Positions 25,781 to 34,323 of a stretch of 64,000 nucleotides of DNA are shown piece after piece. Positions within the stretch are counted from its first letter, which is position 1, and each line of letters begins with the position of its first letter. A program made the translations under genes and the position numbers. The DNA is taken from NCBI RefSeq assembly GCF_026340655.1, contig NZ_JAPEOZ010000001.1, positions 7,936,001 through 8,000,000 of the forward strand, written 5' to 3'. The stretch is from Streptomyces sp. NBC_01275 (GTDB taxonomy: Bacteria; Actinomycetota; Actinomycetes; Streptomycetales; Streptomycetaceae). Under the pieces are notes generated by a model. The model saw nothing but the letters and a program-made list of their open reading frames with translations. It did not search any database and was not told where the DNA came from.

Positions 25781-26212
25781 GTGGCCGAAGGTCAGGTGAG
25801 CCCCAAGGGGCTCATGGATCGTCTAAACCGCCTGTTCGACACTGTGCACCCGCCCGATCGCGGCCCTTACAGCAACGCTGAAGTGGCCGAACTGATGGAG
25901 AAGCGAGGGCTGGGCAAGCTGTCGGGGCAGTACCTGTGGCTCTTGCGGACCGGGCAGCGCGATAACCCGACGAAGCGTCATCTCGAAGCGCTCGCAGGGT
26001 TCTTCGGCGTGGATCCCGCCTATTGGTTCGACGATGCCGTCGCCGAAAAGACCGTGCAGGAACTTGAGTTGCTCGCGCTGCTTCGCGACGCGAAGATCAA
26101 GAACGTTCTTCTTCGCCTATCCGACGTCTCCGCAGACGGAAAGGATGCCGTCCTGGGGATCGTTGAGAGCGTGCGAAAATCCGAGGGGTTGCCGCCCTCA
26201 ACTGGCGCGTAA
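25781..26212 (+). CDS. HTH regulator paired with ImmA-type peptidase
   Basis: 143 residues from GTG 25781; GTG 25796, with GAAGG upstream, is an alternative that overlaps an 8-codon leader frame. NAEVAELMEKRGLGKLSGQY and LWLLRTGQRDNPTKRHLEAL with FFGVDPAYWFDD form an XRE-like helix-turn-helix of the Streptomyces type (like BldD-class or antitoxin-type regulators). The C-terminal part is helical, probably a dimerisation segment. With the next gene it forms the regulator/peptidase pair typical of ICEs and some toxin-antitoxin loci. Confidence 0.82.
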   Translation: MAEGQVSPKGLMDRLNRLFDTVHPPDRGPYSNAEVAELMEKRGLGKLSGQYLWLLRTGQRDNPTKRHLEALAGFFGVDPAYWFDDAVAEKTVQELELLALLRDAKIKNVLLRLSDVSADGKDAVLGIVESVRKSEGLPPSTGA

Positions 26213-26246
26213 ACAGCCGCAGTTCAGTAAATGATCAAGGAAAGCA

Positions 26247-26759
26247 ATGTGGTCTGCACGTAGGCTGCGCCGGCCTGACCTCTTGGCCGAGCTGAAGCTC
26301 CCGCACGTCACCAACATCCGCGACCTCAGCGACGAGGTCTCTCGCCGCACGGGACGGACGGTGGTCCTAGAGCCCCGGGAGCAGGCGCCCTCAGTGTGCG
26401 GGGCATGTGCCGTTACAGAGAGTGCCGTCCACGTTTTCTACGACCCGTGGACCAGTGTCCTGCACCAGGACCACATCATCGCCCACGAGTTCAGCCACCT
26501 ACTGCTCGGCCACCACGAGAACCGACCGGTCTCCGCGCTGGCTCCGGCCTTCATCACCAGCGTGGACCCGGCCACCGTGCAGATGATGTTGGGGCGCACC
26601 AAGTACGACGAGGACGAGGAGCGAGACACCGAACTCCTAGCATCGCTGCTCCAGCGCCGGATCATCGACCGGTGGTTGCGCAGCGACGAGCCCTCCGGGG
26701 ACGAAGTGCAGGATCGGGTGACGCACACGCTGCTGCGCCGACGGGAGGCCCGGCCGTGA
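26247..26759 (+). CDS. ImmA/IrrE family metallopeptidase
   Basis: 170 residues from ATG 26247, with AAGGAAAG upstream. HIIAHEFSHLLLGHHEN holds the zinc HExxH motif (His80, Glu81, His84). ImmA/IrrE peptidases cleave a cognate HTH repressor to switch on element or stress genes. The gene just upstream encodes such an HTH protein. The stop overlaps the GTG of the membrane protein gene. Confidence 0.88.
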   Translation: MWSARRLRRPDLLAELKLPHVTNIRDLSDEVSRRTGRTVVLEPREQAPSVCGACAVTESAVHVFYDPWTSVLHQDHIIAHEFSHLLLGHHENRPVSALAPAFITSVDPATVQMMLGRTKYDEDEERDTELLASLLQRRIIDRWLRSDEPSGDEVQDRVTHTLLRRREARP

Positions 26760-27964
26760 AGGACCTGTTCCACCCGATCAGCCTCGTCGTCGCGATGCTC
26801 GGCTTCCTCTGCCTCCTGCGGGACGTGCCCACCCGGCGCCGCGACCCCGCCTCCGCCGCGCTGGCCGCTGTCTTCCTGCTGTCAGGGCTCTCGTTCCTGT
26901 TCTCCATCACGCCGATGTGGAACTACCTCGACCGCGTGCTCGGCACCGTCAACATATCCGCGCCCCTCGCGCAGGGCTGCGTGGTCGCGCTCCTGGCCTG
27001 CCAACAGGTGGTCCTCACCTACTGGGGATCCCCGCCCGAGGTAGCCCGCCTGCTCAGTCGCCGCTGGCTCTGGGCCGGCTTCGCGGTGATCGCCGGGCTG
27101 CTGGTGCTGTTCGCCCTGCTGACGCCCAACGCGCCGCACCCGATCGACTTCACGCTCTACTACGCGCACGACGACTGGTACGCCGCGTACCTCACCCTGT
27201 ACGTCACGGCCTACACCATCGGCGAGGTCTTCCTCGCCCGCGCCTGCTGGCGCCTGGCCCGCCGCAGCACTCGCGGGTCCGTCCGCGTCGGCCTGCGCAT
27301 CGTCGCCCTCGGCGCGACCGTCACCCTCGGATACAGCGCCGTCCGCATCGGCAACGTGATCGCCGGCGCCTTCGACACCTCCCTCGCGGAATGGGAAGGC
27401 TTTGCCTGGACCTGCGGCGATGTCGGCGCCATGCTCACGCTGATCGGCTGGCTCGTGCCCACGATCAGCGACCAGGCCCAGAGCGTCCGGTACCGGATCA
27501 AGCAGTACCGCAGCTACTACGGCCTGCGCCCCCTGTGGCTGGCCTTCTACAGCGAGGCACCTGAGATCGAGCTGCCGATCGACAGGGTCGACCCGGCCCA
27601 GCGGCGCCGTTTCCGCCGCATCTCGATCCGGCTCTACCGCCGAGCCGTCGAGATCCGGGACGGTCGGTTCGTGATCCGCCAGTACCTCGATGCCGCCGTC
27701 CGCGAGGCCAGCGAAGCCCGTCACCGGGCCCGAGGGCTTCACGGAATGGATCTGTCCGCGGCCGTCACGGCGGACCAGATCCTCGCCGGAATCGCGGCCA
27801 GGGCCGCGGGCACCCGCCCGGAGCCCGACCAGCTCACCGAGTTCGCCGACTCCGAACGCCAGACCGCCAGGCCCATGGACGACATCGACGCTCTCCTCGA
27901 CGTCGCGCGCCACCTGCCCCGCCAGCCCGCACGAGCCCCCCACCTTGAGCGAGTCCCAGCATGA
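26756..27964 (+). CDS. multi-pass membrane protein (MAB_1171c-type putative transporter)
   Basis: 402 residues from GTG 26756, overlapping the previous stop. About seven transmembrane helices span residues 1-245 (for example LVVAMLGFLCLLRDV; LAAVFLLSGLSFLFSI; FAVIAGLLVLFALLT; YLTLYVTAYTIGEVFLA). They are followed by a cytoplasmic region with IKQYRSYYGLRPLWLAFYSE and RRAVEIRDGRFVIRQYLD. This layout matches the MAB_1171c family, commonly found beside HTH/ImmA pairs in Streptomyces. Transport has not been shown for the family; a sensory role is equally possible. Confidence 0.75.
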   Translation: MKDLFHPISLVVAMLGFLCLLRDVPTRRRDPASAALAAVFLLSGLSFLFSITPMWNYLDRVLGTVNISAPLAQGCVVALLACQQVVLTYWGSPPEVARLLSRRWLWAGFAVIAGLLVLFALLTPNAPHPIDFTLYYAHDDWYAAYLTLYVTAYTIGEVFLARACWRLARRSTRGSVRVGLRIVALGATVTLGYSAVRIGNVIAGAFDTSLAEWEGFAWTCGDVGAMLTLIGWLVPTISDQAQSVRYRIKQYRSYYGLRPLWLAFYSEAPEIELPIDRVDPAQRRRFRRISIRLYRRAVEIRDGRFVIRQYLDAAVREASEARHRARGLHGMDLSAAVTADQILAGIAARAAGTRPEPDQLTEFADSERQTARPMDDIDALLDVARHLPRQPARAPHLERVPA

Positions 27965-29409
27965 CGAACGACCTCACCCACCAGCCCGCTCACGTCCAGC
28001 TCCAGGCCCTGGACCGCGGCGAGATCTCCAGCCGCGAACTGCTGGACCTGCACGTCGCCCAGATAGACGCCAGCCAGATCAACGCCGTCGTCACCCGCGA
28101 CGACGGCGCGGCCCGAGCCGCCGCGCACGCGGCCGACGAACGCCGCGCCCGCAGCGAGAGCATCGGCGTCCTCGACGGCCTTCCCCTCACGATCAAGGAC
28201 AGCTTCGAGACGGCCGGCCTGCGCACCACTAGCGGCGCCGAAGACCTCGCCGACCACGTGCCCGCCCGCGACGCCGACGCGGTCGCCCGGCTCCGCCACC
28301 AAGGTGCCGTCATCATGGGCAAGACCAACACCCCGGCGTACTGCCAGGACCTGCACACCGACAACGCCCTGTTCGGCCCCACGCTCAACCCGCATGACCC
28401 CAAGCACACCACCGGTGGCTCCTCCGGAGGCCCCGCCGCAGCAGTCGCCGCACACCTGACCCCCGCCGACCTCGGCAGCGACCTCGCCGGCTCCCTACGA
28501 CTCCCGGCCCACTACTGCGGCGTCTACGGCCTGCGCCCCACCCACGGACTCATCCCAGCCCGCGGCCACATCCCCCGACCGCCGGGATGGATCACCAGCA
28601 GCGACATGGTCACCCCCGGCCCCCTGGCCCGCCACCCCCGCGACCTCGACCTGCTCCTCGCCGCACTGACGACACCGTCACCCGACGAGAACAACCCCTG
28701 GAACGTCACGCTGCCCACAGCGCAGCGCCCGACCGGCCAACTCCGCGTGGCAGTGTGGGCCGACGACGCGAGCTGCCCCGTCGACCGCAACACCGCCGAC
28801 GCTGTCGCCGCCCTCGAAGGGACACTCGCCTCCGTCGGCGCCAGTGTCCACCGCACTGCGGGGCCGGTCGGCTTCGCGGAATCCCTCCGCCTCTTCGAGC
28901 AACTCCTCCACGCCACCACGACGGCCGCCACCGACGACGCCGCCGGCGCGGCCGAACTCGCCGCCGCCCGTGACCTGCACACCGACGACGCGAGCCCACG
29001 GGCCGCCATCCTCCGCCACCGCACGCAGACACACCGCACCTGGCTCCGCGCCAACGAGGAGCGCCTCCGGCTCCAGCAGACGTGGCACCGGTTCTTCGCC
29101 GACGGCCAGTACGACGTCCTCATTACGCCCGCCGCTCCCACCGCGGCGATCCCGGCCGGGAGCCGTTCTCTCACGGTCGACGGCGTCGAACGGAGCTTCT
29201 TCGACCAGACCGGCTGGGCCAACCTCACCAGCCACGTCGGCCTGCCCAGCCTGGTCATGCCTATTGCGCACGGCGCCGACGGCCTCCCGATCGCTGTGCA
29301 GCTCGTAGGACCGGCCTATTCGGACCGGACCCTGCTCGTGATGGCCGAGCACCTGGCATCCCTGCTCGGAGGGATGGCCGAGGGCGCCATCGCACCACGG
29401 AGCGGATGA
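27961..29409 (+). CDS. amidase signature family amidase
   Basis: 482 residues from ATG 27961, overlapping the previous stop by 4 bp. The Ser-cisSer-Lys triad is readable: Lys in PLTIKDSFET, the cis-Ser in GGSSGGPAAAVAAH, and the nucleophile Ser in LGSDLAGSLRLPAHYCG, followed by GLRPTHG. Such enzymes hydrolyse or transfer amide groups on small molecules. The C-terminal part (GLPSLVMPIAHGADGLPIAV) is standard. It is the last gene of the HTH-ImmA-membrane protein operon. Confidence 0.9.
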   Translation: MTNDLTHQPAHVQLQALDRGEISSRELLDLHVAQIDASQINAVVTRDDGAARAAAHAADERRARSESIGVLDGLPLTIKDSFETAGLRTTSGAEDLADHVPARDADAVARLRHQGAVIMGKTNTPAYCQDLHTDNALFGPTLNPHDPKHTTGGSSGGPAAAVAAHLTPADLGSDLAGSLRLPAHYCGVYGLRPTHGLIPARGHIPRPPGWITSSDMVTPGPLARHPRDLDLLLAALTTPSPDENNPWNVTLPTAQRPTGQLRVAVWADDASCPVDRNTADAVAALEGTLASVGASVHRTAGPVGFAESLRLFEQLLHATTTAATDDAAGAAELAAARDLHTDDASPRAAILRHRTQTHRTWLRANEERLRLQQTWHRFFADGQYDVLITPAAPTAAIPAGSRSLTVDGVERSFFDQTGWANLTSHVGLPSLVMPIAHGADGLPIAVQLVGPAYSDRTLLVMAEHLASLLGGMAEGAIAPRSG

Positions 29410-29412
29410 CCT

Positions 29413-29781
29413 CTACGTCACCGTTGTAACTGCGTCTTCATCGGCGGTAGGCGGTTCGAACCGAGCGAAGAAGTCGTCCAAGGCTTCGGGAGTGACGGTC
29501 AAGGCATTGGCGTCTCGACGCTGGTTGCGTGCCGCGAGGCGCCGCAGGAGGACCTCCTTGGACGCTGGCAGGTAGACGAGCAGTGGGCGTCCTCCCACGG
29601 CCCGGACGGTCTTCTTCCACTCGTCGCGATCGGAACGACGCCAGAGGCCGTGGTCGAGGACGATGGACCGGCCGGAGCGCAGCAGCTCCGTAAGCTGCGC
29701 CCGTACGGTCTCGACCGCAGGGGTCTCGCGCTCGAAATATTCGTGCTCGGGGTACGGCGTCGGGGAACAACGGAACAGCCG
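29413..29781 (-). pseudogene. truncated P-loop kinase (C-terminal fragment)
   Basis: The minus-strand frame open from a stop at about 29782 reads PEHEYFERETPAVETVRAQL, SIVLDHGLWRRSDRDEWKK and RPLLVYLPASKEVLLRRLAA, ending EPPTADEDAVTTVT. This is the C-terminal part of AAA/zeta-toxin-like small-molecule kinases (LDxGxWxRxxR). The N-terminal Walker A segment and a start codon are missing. The break falls just before the gene-poor junction at 29.78-29.89 kb, so it was probably cut by an insertion. Confidence 0.65.
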
Positions 29782-29888
29782 TTAGCGCTAAGTAGATGAT
29801 CTTTAGGTGGCGGAGTATCCCTGCGGGACGCGGACGTAGGCGATCGAGCTAGGGCTTGGGAAGGAGTGGTTCCTGGTCCGGGCCCTGG

Positions 29889-30953
29889 TCACCACCTCCG
29901 GGGCTGCTGAAATCCGCCGATGGACCGACGCCACTCATTGGTGGCGTCGCGCCTCTTGAGCACGTCCAGGACGACCGGGCCCGCCTCTTTGTCGAATGCG
30001 CCGTCCCGGAGCACTACTCGGTGGCAGACCAGGTCGCTGCTGTCCTCCTTGAAGTCCTTCCACTTGCCGCTGTCGTAGCGCTTGGAGGGCCGGTGCACGT
30101 CCAGGATCTGGAAGGCTTCGAGCGGTTTGTGCGTCTCGTAGGTGTCGCGGCCGAGGCCGTAGAAGCCGTGGCGCACGTTGCTCAGCACGTACCCGACTGT
30201 GATGGGCGCTCCGCCCTCGGGAGTCACGTGCGTGGCGTCAAACTTCATGACGTCGAACCACATCAGCAGGGCTGCGATCTCGCTGTTGGTGAGCGCGTGG
30301 ATCCAGCCGTTGGTGAAGAACCCGATGGGGATCTCAAGGAAGCTCTCGTCATCAGCCGGCACAGCGTACGGAATGCTCGCGGCACCCGTGTCCTTGCTCT
30401 TCCCGTTCTCGCACAGGAGCAGGACACCGCGGCGGACCTGCCCCTTCACCCAGGTCGCCGACTTGACCAGCCCCATCTCCTCAAGCGTCTTCATCGCCTG
30501 GGTGATCTGCCGGAGCTTGTTCGTGCGGACCGAGGACGCCTGGACGCCGGGTCCGGCGTACTTGGCGACGGTCGCCACCAGTCCCTCCCAGGAGTCGGTC
30601 GTCCGGGCGTCCGGCTCGAGCGGATACGGCCGAGGCCACTCCTTGCCGACAGGCGCCTCGCACTGCGCCGCGAACAGCATCAGGAGGTACAGCTTCAGGG
30701 CGAGCCCCTTCGGCGTGATCATCTGGGCGGAGAGTGGGCGCTCGGACCGGGGCAGCGGCTTCCTCTCGTCCTCAACGGTCCCGCCGAACTTCTCCAGCCG
30801 CACGAAGGACCGCCGAACGCACACGACCTGAGGCTTCCTGCCCCGCTCGTAGATCTCGCGCGCTTTCTTGATCGCATCGGGGAGCTCGCTCCCCAGCATG
30901 GTCTCCAGCTGCCCCATGCGGACTTCGACCTTCGCGTCACGCTCCTGCGCCAC
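29889..30953 (-). CDS. unrecognised protein, plasmid Rep-like candidate
   Basis: 354 residues from GTG 30953, with GGAGAA 5 nt upstream. It contains LALKLYLLMLFAAQCEAPVG, a possible winged-helix region (LRQITQAMKTLEEMGLVKSA), and EIPIGFFTNGWIHALTNSEI with ALLMWFDVMKFDATHV. The HTH-with-wing style and the large inverted repeat just upstream resemble plasmid replication initiators or their regulators. I cannot assign a family. It is flanked by a truncated kinase and a recombinase, so a mobile element is likely. Confidence 0.55.
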   Translation of the reverse strand: MAQERDAKVEVRMGQLETMLGSELPDAIKKAREIYERGRKPQVVCVRRSFVRLEKFGGTVEDERKPLPRSERPLSAQMITPKGLALKLYLLMLFAAQCEAPVGKEWPRPYPLEPDARTTDSWEGLVATVAKYAGPGVQASSVRTNKLRQITQAMKTLEEMGLVKSATWVKGQVRRGVLLLCENGKSKDTGAASIPYAVPADDESFLEIPIGFFTNGWIHALTNSEIAALLMWFDVMKFDATHVTPEGGAPITVGYVLSNVRHGFYGLGRDTYETHKPLEAFQILDVHRPSKRYDSGKWKDFKEDSSDLVCHRVVLRDGAFDKEAGPVVLDVLKRRDATNEWRRSIGGFQQPRRW

Positions 30954-30991
30954 AGGTTCTCCAAAAAAAGTATGGCGGTCTCACCGCTACC

Positions 30992-31075
30992 GATTGATCC
31001 GTATGGCGTCGCTATCCAGTTCCAATGTCAGCTTCAACGTCAATTATCTGAGACTCGACGCCATGCGGATCAATC
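30992..31075. promoter_or_regulatory. 20-bp inverted repeat upstream of Rep-like gene
   Basis: gattgatccgtatggcgtcg (30992-31011) and its reverse complement with one mismatch (31056-31075) flank 44 nt of AT-richer sequence that includes ttgacg on the minus strand. The position, about 40-120 nt upstream of the start at 30953, suits an operator or a replication/partition site. Confidence 0.6.
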
Positions 31076-31228
31076 CGTCGACCAGTGTACCTCAGGACCT
31101 GTCAAGCCCGCCGCACCATGGATCTCACGAGCTGGAACCCCAGCCGTGGAGGTCCCACAGGCCCAGGGCAGACAGCCGGCAAGCAGAACTGCCCTGGTGC
31201 CTGTACGCACAGGAAAGAGGTACTTCCC

Positions 31229-31453
31229 CTGACTACCGACGGTACCCCAGTAGATCCGGCAGAGCACCAGCCCCTTGTCTCCGTGAGCAGGAGGCGTAGC
31301 GAGGGAGTACTTGCCTGGTGCCAGTTCGGATTCTCCGTTCTCTGTGTTGGTTCCGGGGTCGCCCTTTGCTTCACCGGCTTCCCCTTCGTCGGCGGCCCGC
31401 TCATCACCGCCGGTACGTGCCTTCACGTCAAGGTCGAGATCAACCCGCGCTGA
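31229..31453 (+). CDS. small membrane protein
   Basis: About 74 residues. AAAGAGG lies 8 nt before a CTG at 31229, the best-placed start; no ATG or GTG is well placed. Two hydrophobic stretches, LAWCQFGFSVLCVGSGVALC and FVGGPLITAGTCL, form a hairpin-like membrane segment, and the end HVKVEINPR is basic. Small double-pass proteins like this accompany replication and transfer genes on Streptomyces plasmids. No named family. Confidence 0.5.
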   Translation: MTTDGTPVDPAEHQPLVSVSRRRSEGVLAWCQFGFSVLCVGSGVALCFTGFPFVGGPLITAGTCLHVKVEINPR

Positions 31454-31477
31454 CGCCATACAGTTGATCTTGAGGTG

Positions 31478-31508
31478 GGGAGGCCCCCGGCGATGCCGGG
31501 GGCCTCCC
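31478..31508. terminator. bidirectional terminator
   Basis: A perfect 14-bp stem (gggaggcccccggc / gccgggggcctccc) with a 3-nt loop lies between the convergent small membrane gene and recombinase gene. Confidence 0.85.
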
Positions 31509-31568
31509 GCCACTCGCGCAGGCCGGCGCCGACATCGGGGCCCTTCGTACGGTGCGGCAGCAGCGGGC

Positions 31569-32370
31569 TCACGAGTCCCCTTCGTGTCGGGCCTGCGCCA
31601 GCAGCGCCGCAACGACGTCGTTCGTCCCGTCCTCGGTCTGTTCGACGAGCGTGGCCGTCACCTCGTCGGTGGCGCCGCCGAGGGCCTGCCGGGTGAGGCG
31701 GTCCATCAGCTCGGGGTCGGTGCCACTGCTAGGGCCGGTGAGGTCCACCCGGGTCGGACGGCGCGGGGCGATGATCTCCGGCCCAGCCGGCGCTTCGGAC
31801 GCCTCGGCGTCGGCGAGCGCGCGGTAGACGGAGGCTACCGAGGGATGCTGACCCGCGTTCTCGCCGGTCTTGATGGTCAGCTTCTTGGCGATCTCGGGGA
31901 CGGGAACGCCGCGATCCTTCAGCGCGCGGGCGAACAGGAGCATGTCGTCGTCGATGACCTTCGGCCGCCCGCCGTGGTTCCCCTTCGCGGCGGCCGCGAC
32001 CTGGCCTTCCAGCGTCTTCTCGCGGATGTAGTTGCGCTCGATCTGGGCGGCGGCGGCCAGGACGGCGAAGAACATCGCGCCCATGCCGTTGGGGTCGTAG
32101 ATGCCGTTGAGCGGGCCGGTGAGAAGTTCGAGCTGGACGCCGGCGGCCTGGAGCTGGCCGGACAGCGTCATCAGCTCGGCGGCGTTGCGGGCCAGGCGCT
32201 TGAGCTCGTGGACGGTGAGGATGACCTCCTGGTCGGGGGCGGCCTCCTTGATGTCGTACGTCAGCTTCAGTGCCTCTTCCAGCTTCGGCCGGGTCTTCAC
32301 CCGCGTGGAGATCTTCTCGTGGAAGATCCGCTTGCAGAGCGGTTCGAGCGCGTCGAGCTGGCCCGTCGAG
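31569..32370 (-). pseudogene. serine recombinase (resolvase family) lacking catalytic N-terminus
   Basis: From about 32370 the frame reads [59 protein letters not shown], and then AQIERNYIREKTLEGQVAAA and GNHGGRPKVIDDD, followed by an HTH-like tail. This is the resolvase/invertase family. The first strand with the nucleophilic Ser (YxRVS) cannot be found in any frame upstream; only Arg/Pro-rich sequence is present. The annotated start could be GTG 32300, but the enzyme would be inactive. It sits about 570 nt from the edge of the low-GC NRPS/PKS cluster. Confidence 0.7.
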
Positions 32371-32940
32371 GCCGCGCCGGCCGCCGGCCGACGGCTATAT
32401 TGCGGACGCCGGCGAGGCGGAGGGCTCCGACCGCAAGATTTCTGCAGGTCGCCATCGCCCGGGGTGCGTGCCCGGTCCGCAACTGGGAGGCGTCCTCGGT
32501 GAAGGTGTCCCGGGGAGCGGTTCTCGGATGGGGACCGAGTTGGTCAAAGACAGGAGGGACCAGAGATGATGCGTCGGCAGGCACGGACTTCCCAGGATCA
32601 CAGAGCGTAGAGAACTCCATGAGCACGGGCATCCGTGCCTGTTCTGCATCGGACCCGGCCAACCTGATCAACGTCGGGAAGCGGACGTCAGCCGACTAGG
32701 CCGAAGCCCTGGCCATGGGATACCCCCGCCCTGCAGGCCACGGTGACCGCTATTGTCGTCGCCCTCGGGGGAGGGGCCGGGGCCCGCCTGCTGAGTTGAG
32801 TCGCACCACAGCTAACAAAGAAGCAACACTGCATGGCGGGGCACAAAGGCGCACGGTGTCGGCCTATCAGGTACAACCGGGCTGCCGAGCGCACGCCTGC
32901 TCCATAGCCGGAGCAGTGTCGGATGCCTTAAGCGCGGCGT
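32371..32940. other. intergenic junction between recombinase relic and NRPS/PKS cluster
   Basis: No gene with protein-like sequence is seen. The base composition changes from typical Streptomyces GC to distinctly lower GC around 32.8-32.95 kb, so the left boundary of the acquired cluster probably lies here. Confidence 0.5.
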
Positions 32941-34323
32941 TCACACCTTGTACTCAACATTCGCAGCAAATAAATTAGTACCAATCCGAGTGAGCTCGGC
33001 AACTGACATATCAGGAATCTTCGTAACCCTCGCGAGCAAGGTTGGCAGAATCTCCGTGTACCGCTCGACCGTCGGCCGACAGTAATGGTCCGAGTTGTAT
33101 TTCAACTCTCCAATGAGCCCCCGGGACGATCTGGCCAGCCATAGAGACAAATCGAATGCTCCATGTTGTTGTCCCATTCCTACCGGCTCAAACGTGAGCC
33201 CCTTACGTTCAAACCCCCGCTCACCCGACGAGGCCAAGAAGAACTGTGGCATCTCAGGTATCGGGGCGCGCTGTAATGCAAAGCTGACCTGCACCACCGG
33301 TGAGCGCCCAGCGCTCCGGGGGAACGTAAGATTCTCAATCAAAGCCGCGAAGGGATAATCTTGATTTGCCAGGGCAGATCGAACAATACCATCAGTCCGG
33401 TGAACGAGATCACGGAAGCTTGGCTCGCCGCGCAGGTCTCCACGCAACGCAAGGAGGTTGACAAAATGGCCGATGGTATCCGCGAAGCCCGGCTGACTCC
33501 GTCCAGCGACCGGCACACCGATCAGGACCTGATCGGAGTCGGCAAGACAGCCAATCGTCGCGTGACACACCGAGAGAAGCACACGGAAAAGACTCGTATT
33601 GGATTCCCGTGCAAGGTGTACTAGTCGGCTAGTTGTGTCTTGCTCAACTGAGAACGTCACAGAATCGCCCCGCAGTGCCTGCAAAGATGGTCGCGGCCTG
33701 TCGACGGGCAAGTCAAGCACCGATAGAACGCCATCAAGCTCGGCCTCCCAGTAACTGAGCTGGCGGCGAGCTTCGCTGCTCCGCATAAAGCGTTCTTGCC
33801 AGCGGATGAAGTCGAGGTATTCGGCAATTGGTCGATCGGGTACCTCACCTGCGTAGGCGCAGCATATACGATCAATAAGTAGGCTCAGTCCCCAGCCGTC
33901 TATGAACGCATGATGTACCGTGAGCAGAAGTATGTGGTCATCAGAGCCTCGACAATAAACACTGGCCCGAAACCCGGGATGAGCGGCAAGATTAAATGGT
34001 CGCTCATAATCGTCTCGAATCCGCGCCAGAAGTTCCTCGTCAGACAGTGTACTTGAATCGTAGATCCTCAAGCTCGGACGCCAGCTCGCATGGACTGTCT
34101 GAAGCGGAACCCCCGTCTCGGAATTGATGGTGGTTCGCAACATCGGTGACTGTGCGACCACGGTCGCCAAGGCCCTTTCCAGTCGATCCAAGCTGAGTAC
34201 GGATGTAATCCGTGAACAGAATTGTAGATGATATGCAGGGCTCTCCGGGGCGAGCATGTACACGTACCACACCGCGAGTTGATTTAGGGACAACCCGAAT
34301 GTTGATGACTCACTCGTATTCAA
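32941..34323 (-). CDS. free-standing NRPS condensation domain
   Basis: 460 residues. The TTG start at 34323 overlaps the TGA of the PKS gene (TTGA). It is a complete C domain: the N-terminal latch region SLNQLAVWYVYMLAPESPAY, the catalytic motif LTVHHAFIDGWGLSLLID (HHxxxDG), then GVPVAGRSQPGFADTIGHFV and the C-terminal FDLSLWLARS. It would couple an acyl or aminoacyl carrier-bound chain to an amine or alcohol. As the last gene with no thioesterase, it may catalyse the final condensation or release. Codon use is less GC-rich than in flanking genes. Confidence 0.88.
   Translation of the reverse strand: MNTSESSTFGLSLNQLAVWYVYMLAPESPAYHLQFCSRITSVLSLDRLERALATVVAQSPMLRTTINSETGVPLQTVHASWRPSLRIYDSSTLSDEELLARIRDDYERPFNLAAHPGFRASVYCRGSDDHILLLTVHHAFIDGWGLSLLIDRICCAYAGEVPDRPIAEYLDFIRWQERFMRSSEARRQLSYWEAELDGVLSVLDLPVDRPRPSLQALRGDSVTFSVEQDTTSRLVHLARESNTSLFRVLLSVCHATIGCLADSDQVLIGVPVAGRSQPGFADTIGHFVNLLALRGDLRGEPSFRDLVHRTDGIVRSALANQDYPFAALIENLTFPRSAGRSPVVQVSFALQRAPIPEMPQFFLASSGERGFERKGLTFEPVGMGQQHGAFDLSLWLARSSRGLIGELKYNSDHYCRPTVERYTEILPTLLARVTKIPDMSVAELTRIGTNLFAANVEYKV

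Noticed and set aside
29438..29770. 110-codon minus-strand frame over the kinase fragment
   Set aside because: The neighbouring frame carries the kinase-like sequence (LDHGLWRRSDRDEW), and this one is compositionally biased noise.
29781..31475. Similar short sequences gatgatctttaggtgg and gttgatcttgaggtgg near 29.8 and 31.46 kb as att sites
   Set aside because: Similarity is only about 13 of 16 bases and could be chance; no matching integrase or clean boundary supports it.
32395..32699. Open frames upstream of the recombinase relic as its missing catalytic domain
   Set aside because: None of the three minus-strand frames contains a YxRVS-like motif or the following conserved strand.
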